Positions 46,640 through 53,665 of a stretch of DNA of 64,000 nucleotides are shown here, piece after piece. The stretch's first letter is position 1; the number at the start of each line of letters is the position of its first letter. This DNA comes from an uncultured Roseburia sp. GTDB lineage: Bacteria; Bacillota_A; Clostridia; Lachnospirales; Lachnospiraceae. The notes under the pieces are model-generated. The model did not search any database and had not been told where the DNA came from. It saw only the letters and a list, made by a program, of their open reading frames with translations. Made by a program: the position numbers and the translations under genes. Where the stretch lies: contig USRX01000006.1 of the NCBI GenBank assembly GCA_900557275.1, positions 45,016 to 109,015 of the forward strand, given 5' to 3'.

Positions 46640-46663
46640 GAGCTGTCAGAAAACTGACAGCTC
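46640..46663 (-). terminator. Terminator of rpmB
   Basis: GAGCTGTCAG (46640-46649) pairs with CTGACAGCTC (46654-46663) around AAAA. Read on the minus strand it is followed by TTTCTTGTT, so it mainly serves rpmB, with possible use by the small convergent gene. Confidence 0.75.
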
Positions 46664-46688
46664 GAACTTACTATGCATATAATACTTC

Positions 46689-46874
46689 TTATGCTCTTTC
46701 AACTTTATTGGATCTCAGACAAGAAGTACAAACATATAATGATTTGTGTGTACCGTTAACATTACATTTTACTTTTTTAATGTTAGATTTCCACATTCTA
46801 TTTGATCTTCTATGAGAATGGCTCACATTGTTACCAAAATGTGCACCTTTTCCACAAATACTGCATGTTGCCAT
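46689..46874 (-). CDS. rpmB: 50S ribosomal protein L28
   Basis: bL28 (61 aa) begins MATCSICGKGAHFGNNVSHSH and ends VCTSCLRSNKVERA. It is the zinc-binding CxxC/CxxC form. AGGAGGTG precedes the ATG on the minus strand. It is a single-gene unit at the border between housekeeping and accessory DNA. Confidence 0.97.
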   Translation of the reverse strand: MATCSICGKGAHFGNNVSHSHRRSNRMWKSNIKKVKCNVNGTHKSLYVCTSCLRSNKVERA

Positions 46875-47357
46875 AATTGCACCTCCTTGTGATTTAACTT
46901 AGCCCTCATTCAACATTAACAGATAACTGAAATAAACATTCGTTTTCTCTGCCAGGCTCACAACATGTTTAATTCTAACAGATAGATTAAGATAATGCAA
47001 TACTATTTTCAAAAAAATTAAAAAAAATTCTACCCCTGCAAGTGTGCCATTTCATTAAATTTTTATACTTGCATAAATAAGTAGTATATGCTACGATACT
47101 GTTAAGCATTTTGCACGTTCTTAAAAATCTGTAACGCAGATCTAACATTCAAAATCCATCTAATTTGTCTCAGGAAATGCTTTATTCAATCAAAAACCAA
47201 AATAAATACGAGAGAGAAAACTGTCTTGTATAAATTGTATTTTTTTATAATGGAGAAAGACGGATAAACGATTCTAAATAACGATAATCGAGAAAAAGGA
47301 ATATTCTTTGATACCGTTATAAAATTATTCAACATATATAGAAGGGAAAGTCTGCCT
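46875..47357. other. 483-bp AT-rich intergenic region
   Basis: It contains the rpmB promoter region on the minus strand and the upstream region of the Rpn gene. A TATAAT at 47246-47251 (plus strand) may serve the Rpn gene, but no good -35 pairs with it. No gene, tRNA or repeat array is seen. Confidence 0.5.
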
Positions 47358-48506
47358 ATGGGAACAAAGACTATAAGAGATGCAGATGTATTATTAAAAG
47401 AATTCTGGAGCCGGAACGATCGATTTGCAGATCTGTTCAATGGAACAGTCTTTGGTGGAGAGCCATTGCTGAAACCAGAACAACTTCAGGAAATGGACAC
47501 GGATGTATCTGGTCAAATCAGAGGAAAAAGAGATATGGGACTATCTGACCAGACCGAAGGCAAAAGAGAATCAGATATATCTGGCCAGACTAAAAGAGAC
47601 ATAGATATATTGGATCATACTGGAAGAAAAACAGATACAAGTCTGTCAAGTCAGAGTAAAACAAAAGTATATACAGATACACTGGAAAGACACCGAGACA
47701 TTATAAAAAAAAGTGCATACGGTATCGAGTTTGTCATTTTAGCGATTGAGAATCAGAAGAAAATCCATTATGCGATGCCCCTACGGACAATGTTGTACGA
47801 TGGACTAGGGTATCAGAAAGAATTAGAAGAACTTACATATAGGAGAAAACAGGAAAAATCATTACATACAGCTGAAGAATTTCTTTCAGGAATGAAAAAA
47901 GATGATCGGTTGCATCCAATCATTACACTAGTCATCAGTTACTCAGAAGATATCTGGGACGGTCCATTGTGTCTGAAGGATATGGTCGTGGAAATGCCGG
48001 AGAAAATAGAGCGGATCTTTTCTGATTACAAGATGAATCTGGTAGAAATAAGAAAAGGTAACAAATATCATTTCCATAACGAAGATGTAAAAACATTATT
48101 TGAAGTAACTCGCTATATATACGAAAGAGAATTTGATCAGATGAAAAAAGAATATAAGGACAAGAAGCTAAGTTCCGAGATGCTGCAAGTGCTTGGGAGC
48201 GTCACAGGATCAAAAGAACTGACGGAATTAGGAGAACAGGAAACGGAGGTTACAGGGAATAAAATGTGCAGAGCATTAGAAGAATGGAGAGAAGAGGGCG
48301 TACAGTTGGGATATGAATCCGGAAAGCAGGAGGGATACGAATCCGGAAAGCAAGTGGGATATGAAAATGGTTTTCAAAAAAGTGAAGACCAACTGGTAGA
48401 TTTGATCAGCATATTATGTAAAACAGGAAGGATGGATGAAATACGCCAGATAGCGACCGATGCAGATTATTTGCAGAAACTGAAAGACGAATTCCACATC
48501 TCATAA
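47358..48506 (+). CDS. Rpn family recombination-promoting nuclease/putative transposase
   Basis: A 382-aa protein of the Rpn/PDDEXK-like family: N-terminal KEFWSRNDRFADLFNG, then DTLERHRDIIKKSAYGIEFVILAIENQKKIHYAMP, and ITLVISYSEDIWDGP. Residues about 46-105 carry an insert of degenerate 11-13-residue repeats (D-x-SGQT-x-x-KR type). The C-terminus has repeated GYESGKQ units ahead of a helical end. Rpn proteins are linked to recombination and to anti-phage defence. The hairpin after the gene doubles as the left recombination site. Confidence 0.82.
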   Translation: MGTKTIRDADVLLKEFWSRNDRFADLFNGTVFGGEPLLKPEQLQEMDTDVSGQIRGKRDMGLSDQTEGKRESDISGQTKRDIDILDHTGRKTDTSLSSQSKTKVYTDTLERHRDIIKKSAYGIEFVILAIENQKKIHYAMPLRTMLYDGLGYQKELEELTYRRKQEKSLHTAEEFLSGMKKDDRLHPIITLVISYSEDIWDGPLCLKDMVVEMPEKIERIFSDYKMNLVEIRKGNKYHFHNEDVKTLFEVTRYIYEREFDQMKKEYKDKKLSSEMLQVLGSVTGSKELTELGEQETEVTGNKMCRALEEWREEGVQLGYESGKQEGYESGKQVGYENGFQKSEDQLVDLISILCKTGRMDEIRQIATDADYLQKLKDEFHIS

Positions 48507-48540
48507 AAATATTATTAATAACCTGTTATATATGTAAAAA

Positions 48541-48567
48541 TGTCGTAGAATAATGTATTCTACGACA
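48541..48567. repeat. Left putative inversion site (also Rpn terminator)
   Basis: Arms TGTCGTAGAATA (48541-48552) and TATTCTACGACA (48556-48567) flank the core ATG. With about 10-bp arms this gives a 7-bp asymmetric spacer TAATGTA, a typical tyrosine-recombinase core-site layout. A T7 run follows, so it is also a good terminator for the Rpn gene. The site at 49848-49874 is its exact reverse complement. Confidence 0.8.
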
Positions 48568-48657
48568 TTTTTTTGCTTTACATGAACCAAAAATCATTTT
48601 AGCAGGTTATGTTTAATTATTCAATAGTATTTTCGACATAATAGTAAATATTATGAC

Positions 48658-48666
48658 ATTATATCA
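48658..48666 (-). promoter_or_regulatory. Outward-facing extended -10 element inside the invertible segment
   Basis: Read on the minus strand this is TGATATAAT, a full extended -10. It points left, out of the segment, toward the left site. After inversion it would point right into loaP. No convincing -35 is visible. Confidence 0.45.
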
Positions 48667-48736
48667 ATAACAACAGTATATCTTTAATACAATATATTAC
48701 TTTTTACAAAAGACACTAAGAAAGAAGGATATGATT

Positions 48737-49723
48737 ATGAAAAACAACTTGCAAACACACGATGATGCAAAAACAACTTTTGGAGAAGCTGCCACTCATT
48801 GGCTTAAACTGAAGTCAGTAAGTATAAAACCGTCCACATACGCAAAGTATTATAATATATTACAAAAATATCTTTTTCCACATGTTGGTAATATTCCTAT
48901 AGAAGATATCAAAACATGGGATATTGAATTCCTGATAACAGAGCTTTTGAAAAACGGGCGTTCAGATGGAACTGGCGGTTTATCAGTCACAACCGTTCGT
49001 TCTATTTTAAGTGTGGTTAGAGCAATCTTAAAATATGCAGACCGAAGAGGCATACATTCATCCTGCCGAACAAGTGAGATTCATATCAAATCAACGGAGT
49101 CCTCCGCTCCGGTCATATCTGTTGAAATGCAAAATCGTCTGGAACGATATTTGACGACGCATATTAACGCAAAAAATACAGGTATTCTCATCAGTCTGTA
49201 TATGGGATTGCGCATCGGAGAATTATGTGCCTTAAAATGGGAACATATCAATCTTGAAAAACAATTGATTTGCGTTCATGCTACAATGCAACGCATTCAA
49301 AATTTTCATTCTGATTCTTCTAGCAAAACAAAAGTCATTACGATGTCACCCAAAAGTTCCAGCTCTGTTCGTGAACTTCCGATTCCTTCTTTTTTAGTAC
49401 AAATCTTAGAAACATATTTCACTGAAAAAAATCCAGAGTATTATTTTTTGTCAAACAGTTCCACGCAGGTTATCGAACCGCGAAATTTTCAAAGGTATTT
49501 TCAAAAAGTTTTGAAGCTTACAGAAATCGATAGCATTAATTATCATTCCCTTCGCCATACTTTTGCTACCCGATGTATAGAAGAAGGATTTGATATGAAA
49601 GCACTTAGTGATATTCTTGGACATTCATCTATTTCTATAACAATGAATCGTTATGTACATACTTCTATAGAACAAAAACGGAAAAATATGCTGAAATTAG
49701 ATGTTCCTCTTTCTATGAGATGA
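48737..49723 (+). CDS. Tyrosine-type site-specific recombinase
   Basis: A 328-aa lambda-integrase-family recombinase with an N-terminal SAM-like core-binding domain (FGEAATHWLKLKSVSIKPSTY) and a complete catalytic set: Arg159 (GLRIGEL), Lys near 206, His270 and Arg273 (HSLRH), His296 (LGHSS) and Tyr306 (MNRYVH). The start at 48737 suits GAAGG better than the ATG two codons upstream. It lies alone between two inverted copies of a 27-bp site, so it probably inverts its own segment. Confidence 0.9.
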   Translation: MKNNLQTHDDAKTTFGEAATHWLKLKSVSIKPSTYAKYYNILQKYLFPHVGNIPIEDIKTWDIEFLITELLKNGRSDGTGGLSVTTVRSILSVVRAILKYADRRGIHSSCRTSEIHIKSTESSAPVISVEMQNRLERYLTTHINAKNTGILISLYMGLRIGELCALKWEHINLEKQLICVHATMQRIQNFHSDSSSKTKVITMSPKSSSSVRELPIPSFLVQILETYFTEKNPEYYFLSNSSTQVIEPRNFQRYFQKVLKLTEIDSINYHSLRHTFATRCIEEGFDMKALSDILGHSSISITMNRYVHTSIEQKRKNMLKLDVPLSMR

Positions 49724-49747
49724 ATGAATTTCTACCTATTATATATG

Positions 49748-49787
49748 TTTGAGAAACGTCTGCTTCATATTCACATAATTTCTCAAA
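49748..49787 (+). repeat. Inverted repeat after the recombinase gene
   Basis: TTTGAGAAA (49748-49756) and TTTCTCAAA (49779-49787) are a perfect 9-bp pair with a 22-nt loop, 24 bp after the recombinase stop. There is no T-run, so it is a poor terminator and might be an accessory recombinase or regulator site. The stretch 49788-49847 shows no clear rightward promoter. Confidence 0.4.
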
Positions 49788-49847
49788 ATGTCACTTACAT
49801 TTCAAAATCTATTTCAAATTTTCAATATGCATATCAGAACCACAAAA

Positions 49848-49874
49848 TGTCGTAGAATACATTATTCTACGACA
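49848..49874. repeat. Right putative inversion site, upstream of loaP
   Basis: Arms TGTCGTAGAATA (49848-49859) and TATTCTACGACA (49863-49874) flank the core CAT, the reverse complement of the left site. It lies just before the loaP ribosome-binding site. In a transcript it would form a 12-bp hairpin in the loaP 5' leader. Confidence 0.8.
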
Positions 49875-49891
49875 AAATTCTGGAGAATAAC

Positions 49892-50404
49892 ATGTGGTTT
49901 TTATTTTCATGCCCTGAATCCTGCAGGGATATTTTACAGGAAGAATGTAAAAACAAAATACCGCAGGAACAATTGTCGAATATTTTCTATCTTACCTGTG
50001 ATCAGGTACGGAGATATGAAGGCAGCTGGCATCTGGAGCGTAAAAATCTGCTGCCCGGATATCTGATCTGTGAGACCTCACAGCCAGAAGAACTGGAAAA
50101 AGCACTGAAAACGCTTGCAGAAGACCTGAAGATCAAGACCGATGCACGCTTTATTCCGGTAACACATACAGATGAAGTCTTCCTCCAGCAATTATATGAC
50201 GGGAACAGACATTTGAACATGTCACGGGGTGTGATTCAAAACGGCAAAACGATCATACAGGAAGGTCCCTTGCATGGGCTGGAAGAAAAAATCGTCAAAA
50301 TCGACCGTCATAAACGAATCGCATTTCTGAAAAGCAGTGACCAGACTAAAGAAGCATTACTGTTTAAAGTCGGTCTCGAGATTACAGAAAAAACAACTGC
50401 ATAA
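49892..50404 (+). CDS. loaP: LoaP/NusG-family transcription antiterminator
   Basis: A 170-aa NusG paralogue with an N-terminal NGN domain (WFLFSCPESC, then ERKNLLPGYLICET) and a C-terminal KOW domain (GPLHGLEEKIVKIDRHKRIAFL). LoaP proteins promote read-through of terminators in long polysaccharide or antibiotic operons. Its place directly before a capsule cluster fits that. GGAG lies 7 bp before the ATG, downstream of the right inversion site, so its promoter must lie in or beyond the invertible segment. NusG proper would sit beside rpl genes, which are absent here. Confidence 0.83.
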   Translation: MWFLFSCPESCRDILQEECKNKIPQEQLSNIFYLTCDQVRRYEGSWHLERKNLLPGYLICETSQPEELEKALKTLAEDLKIKTDARFIPVTHTDEVFLQQLYDGNRHLNMSRGVIQNGKTIIQEGPLHGLEEKIVKIDRHKRIAFLKSSDQTKEALLFKVGLEITEKTTA

Positions 50405-50659
50405 CGCATATGGGTATTTACAAAGTCAGCTGCTCCGGCAGAAAACACAGCAGGGGCAGTTGAGCAGAGATACGATGTCTGTGTCTTCCTGTACATACAG
50501 GGAGTGGCACTTTTCGATGCTTCTAGTCGGAAACCCTGCAAAGCAGACACCGAATCTAAGAAAACCGTATTTCCCGCCATGCACAGGCTTATCCCCGATG
50601 CACCGCCACCGTTTGGCAGTGTGACACTGCATGGCAATCATCCAAAGGAGAAATTCTCA
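50405..50659 (+). ncRNA. Candidate omega/HEARO RNA region upstream of the IscB-like gene
   Basis: The 255 nt between loaP and the likely IscB start hold no convincing gene, although the frame is open from 50504. They are GC-richer than the surroundings and contain several short stems, for example CCTGT/ACAGG near 50495 and GGCAGTGT/ACACTGC near 50620. IscB genes are normally preceded by their omega RNA (HEARO), and this position fits. Ends and guide cannot be set by eye. Confidence 0.45.
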
Positions 50660-52189
50660 TTGCAGGAACAGGCGTATATCTATGTGATCGGTCTGGACGG
50701 CAGACCACAAATGCCCACCAGAAGACATCGACATGTGAAAAAACTTCTAAATACCGGCAAAGCCCGTATCGTGGAACACGTTCCCTATACGATTCAGCTT
50801 TTATATGAAAACAGCCCTGTATTACAGCCATTGCAACTGACCGAAAATCCCGGTCGGACGAACATCGGCATCGCTGTATTAACCGAACAGGGAAAACTTG
50901 TATTCTCAGCATCCGCAGAAACGAGAAACAAGGAAATACATAAATTAATGGAAAAAAGAAAACAGCACCGTCAGAATTCCAGAGCCGGAGAGCGGAAAGC
51001 CCGACAGCGCCTTGCCAGAAAACATGGTACGACACTGAAAGAAGGGCATCTGGATCGGAAGCTTCCATATTATAAGGAAGAAAAACCGGTCACATGCAAA
51101 GACATCCGGAACACGGAAGCCAGATACTGTAACCGCAAACGAAAAAGCGGCTGGCTGACACCGACAGTCGAACAATTGGTTCGCACGCATCTGAACCTGG
51201 TCCATAAAGTACAGCGTTTTCTTCCCATCACAGACATCGCACTGGAAATCAACCGATTTGCGTTTGCGTTACTGGATGATCCTTCTGCTACCGGCATTGA
51301 TTTTCAGACCGGTCCGCTGAAAGGATACGATGATATCCACGCAGCCGTATCAGATCAACAGCATGGGGTGTGCCTTTTGTGTGGAAAAGAGATAGAAGCA
51401 TTTACCTATATCGTTCCAAAAGCAAAAGGCGGATCAGAAACACTGGCGAATGTAGCAGGCGTCTGTAACTGCTGTCTGGAAAAACTGCATACCGATCAGA
51501 ACGTCCGTGAGGAACTGAAACAGCAGAAAGAGGGACAGTTTAAAAAATATGGTGCACTAAGTGCCATCAATCAGGCAATCCCATATATCTGCGAACAACT
51601 GATCCGGGAATATGGAAGCTCACATGTGCAATTTTGCACTGGAGGCGAAACCTATCATATGAGGGAACTGCTGGGCTATACAAAAGAACAGGCGATGACA
51701 GCACCAGCAATAGATGCTTATGTGATTGGTCTGGTATCCCTTGGAATCATTCCGGAGGAAAAACCGGATTTTACATTTTCGCATCAGATTCGTCAGTTTC
51801 GCAGGCAAGACCGCAGGATTATCAAAAGCCAGCGGGAACGCACCTATAAATATCATGGCACAACCGTGGCAAAGAACCGCAATTCACGATTCCAACAGAC
51901 CAGTCCCTCGTTGGCAGACTGGTATCAGGAAATGTGTCTGACCTACGGAACCACACAGGCAGAAAAAATGCGATCCCAGCTTACTGTAGTTAAAAGCACC
52001 CGAAGATACAATAACCCAAACCGCCTGTATCCGGGAACCGTATTTTACTATCGCGGCGAACGGCATGTGATGAGCGGCCAGCTCAGTAATGGACTGTATC
52101 TGCGAGCAGTGGGAGACAGTAAGACGAATTATAAGGCAAAAGAATGTTGGGTGGCGAAGCGGAATGCGGGGTTGGTGTTTGTGGAGTAG
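50660..52189 (+). CDS. IscB-like RRXRR-domain protein with degenerate RuvC and HNH sites
   Basis: A 509-aa intact frame. The N-terminal PLMP/RRXRR domain has GLDGRPQMPTRRHRHVKKLL. RuvC-I reads ENPGRTNIGIAV with Asn63 where the family has Asp. An Arg-rich bridge follows, then RuvC-II with Glu196 (LEINRFAF). The zinc HNH region has TYIVPKAKGG with Tyr250 in place of His, and CCLEKLH with Leu where relatives have His. RuvC-III reads TAPAIDAY, with Pro349 replacing His and Asp352 kept. A target-motif-interaction-like C-terminus ends the protein. TTG at 50660 follows AAGGAG. It may be a nuclease-dead, domesticated IscB. Pseudogenisation is less likely because the frame is uninterrupted. Confidence 0.78.
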   Translation: MQEQAYIYVIGLDGRPQMPTRRHRHVKKLLNTGKARIVEHVPYTIQLLYENSPVLQPLQLTENPGRTNIGIAVLTEQGKLVFSASAETRNKEIHKLMEKRKQHRQNSRAGERKARQRLARKHGTTLKEGHLDRKLPYYKEEKPVTCKDIRNTEARYCNRKRKSGWLTPTVEQLVRTHLNLVHKVQRFLPITDIALEINRFAFALLDDPSATGIDFQTGPLKGYDDIHAAVSDQQHGVCLLCGKEIEAFTYIVPKAKGGSETLANVAGVCNCCLEKLHTDQNVREELKQQKEGQFKKYGALSAINQAIPYICEQLIREYGSSHVQFCTGGETYHMRELLGYTKEQAMTAPAIDAYVIGLVSLGIIPEEKPDFTFSHQIRQFRRQDRRIIKSQRERTYKYHGTTVAKNRNSRFQQTSPSLADWYQEMCLTYGTTQAEKMRSQLTVVKSTRRYNNPNRLYPGTVFYYRGERHVMSGQLSNGLYLRAVGDSKTNYKAKECWVAKRNAGLVFVE

Positions 52190-52244
52190 AGATAGAAATG
52201 AGTTATGAAGATCATTATATAAAGTAAATATATGTATTAAAAAT

Positions 52245-52282
52245 ATAGCCTGTAGATTTTTGCTGTAGAAATCACAGGCTAT
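52245..52282 (+). promoter_or_regulatory. Leader hairpin before the capsule operon, possible LoaP target or attenuator
   Basis: ATAGCCTGT (52245-52253) pairs with ACAGGCTAT (52274-52282). After a bulged A the stem continues GATTT/AAATC to a 7-nt loop. The following TTTATAAAT is too weak for a strong terminator. LoaP is known to act through leader RNA hairpins, and this lies between loaP/IscB and the first capsule gene. Confidence 0.45.
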
Positions 52283-52357
52283 TTATAAATATAAGTTCCA
52301 TGAAAATCACATGGATTTGAAAGTAGAATATTGGAATTTGCAAAAGAGGAAAAAATT

Positions 52358-53641
52358 ATGTTTAAAGCAAGTAATGAATTTGAAAAATTTGAATCAAAAG
52401 TCTGGTTAAGTAGCCCTACTATGCATGGTCCGGAAATTGAATATGTAACAGAAGCATATGAAACTAACTGGATGTCAACAGTTGGAAAAAATATCAATGA
52501 AGTGGAAAGACTTGCCTGCGAATATATTGGATGCAAACATGCAGTTGCATTATCTGCCGGAACAGCTTCTTTGCACTTATCTATGAAGCTGGCAGGAATC
52601 GAAGCATATGGAATGCCAAAGGTAGGTCATGGGGCATTAGAAGGAAAAAAAGTATTTTGTTCTGACATGACATTCGACGCTACTGTAAATCCAATTGTAT
52701 ACGAGGGGGGAGAACCAGTATTTATTGATACAGAATATGATACTTGGAATATGGACCCAGTAGCGTTGGAAAAGGCTTTTGAGATTTATCCGGATACCAA
52801 AATAGTAGTCATAGCACACCTTTATGGAACACCGGGAAAAATTGATGAACTGAATGCAATTATTAAAAAGCATGGTGCAATTCTGGTAGAAGATGCAGCA
52901 GAATCTATGGGAGCTACATACAAAGGCGTCCAGACAGGAACATTCGGAAAATATAATACAATTTCTTTCAATGGAAACAAGATTATCACAGGAAGCTCAG
53001 GTGGCTGTTTCCTGACAAATGATGAAGAAGCTGCAAATAAGGTTCGTAAATGGTCTACTCAGGCGAGAGAAAATGCAGCATGGTATCAGCATGAAGAACT
53101 GGGATATAACTACCGCATGAGTAATGTGGTAGCTGGTGTAGTTCGTGGACAGTTCCCGTATCTGGATGAACATATTGCACAGAAAAAAGCAATCTATGAA
53201 AGATATAAAGAAGGATTAAGAAATCTGCCAGTATCTATGAATCCAATGGATCTGGAAAATTCAGAACCAAACTATTGGCTTTCCTGCATGATTATTGACA
53301 AAGACGCAATGTGCAAACAGGTTCGTGGTGAGCAGGATGTCTGCTATGTCAAAGAAGCCGGGAAAACATGCCCGACTGAAATTTTGGAAGCAATTGCATC
53401 TATTAATGCAGAAGGAAGACCAATCTGGAAGCCAATGCATATGCAGCCGATTTATCGTTTAAATCCGTTTGTTGTTAGAGATGGAAATGGACGTGCAAGA
53501 TCAAATGCTTATATCGCAGGTGGAGTTGCGGATGTAGGAATGGATATTTTTACAAGAGGATTATGCCTGCCAAGTGACAATAAAATGACTGCGGAGCAGC
53601 AGGAGAGAATTATTGAAGTGATTAGAGCTTGCTTTGAATAG
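52358..53641 (+). CDS. DegT/DnrJ/EryC1/StrS-family PLP aminotransferase
   Basis: A 427-aa sugar aminotransferase for capsule or glycan precursors. Features are WMSTVGKNINEVERLACEYIG, CKHAVALSAGTASLHLSM, HLYGTPGKIDEL, VEDAAESMGATYKG and the PLP-lysine segment SFNGNKIITGSSGG. The start at 52358 has AGAGGA upstream. It is the first gene of the polysaccharide operon and could make a 4-amino-sugar for the adjacent initiating transferase. The matching dehydratase is not in the window. Confidence 0.9.
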   Translation: MFKASNEFEKFESKVWLSSPTMHGPEIEYVTEAYETNWMSTVGKNINEVERLACEYIGCKHAVALSAGTASLHLSMKLAGIEAYGMPKVGHGALEGKKVFCSDMTFDATVNPIVYEGGEPVFIDTEYDTWNMDPVALEKAFEIYPDTKIVVIAHLYGTPGKIDELNAIIKKHGAILVEDAAESMGATYKGVQTGTFGKYNTISFNGNKIITGSSGGCFLTNDEEAANKVRKWSTQARENAAWYQHEELGYNYRMSNVVAGVVRGQFPYLDEHIAQKKAIYERYKEGLRNLPVSMNPMDLENSEPNYWLSCMIIDKDAMCKQVRGEQDVCYVKEAGKTCPTEILEAIASINAEGRPIWKPMHMQPIYRLNPFVVRDGNGRARSNAYIAGGVADVGMDIFTRGLCLPSDNKMTAEQQERIIEVIRACFE

Positions 53642-53665
53642 AAATATATTGTAGGAGAGATTATT

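Larger units (their letters stand above)
48541..49874. mobile_element. Putative self-encoded invertible DNA segment
   Basis: A 1.3-kb segment holding one gene, a tyrosine recombinase, bounded by two identical 27-bp sites in inverted orientation. The arms are palindromic, and the 3-bp cores are ATG on the left and CAT on the right. Inverted core sites predict inversion rather than excision. No direct repeats or transposon ends are seen. The right end lies 17 bp before loaP. Orientation switching is inferred, not shown. Confidence 0.65.

Noticed and set aside
48531..48575. Hairpin after the Rpn gene as a terminator only
   Set aside because: It does look like a terminator, but its exact reverse complement on the other side of the recombinase makes a recombination-site role more likely. 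Both roles are kept.
48541..49874. Integrated element with attL and attR
   Set aside because: Integration gives direct repeats. These two sites are inverted, and the segment carries no cargo except the recombinase.
49788..50066. Open frame overlapping the right inversion site and loaP
   Set aside because: It has no ribosome-binding site or recognisable domain and is overlapped by loaP, which has both.
50504..50659. N-terminal extension of the IscB-like protein from 50504
   Set aside because: The extra 52 residues show no family similarity, while TTG at 50660 has AAGGAG at good spacing and starts the typical N-terminus.
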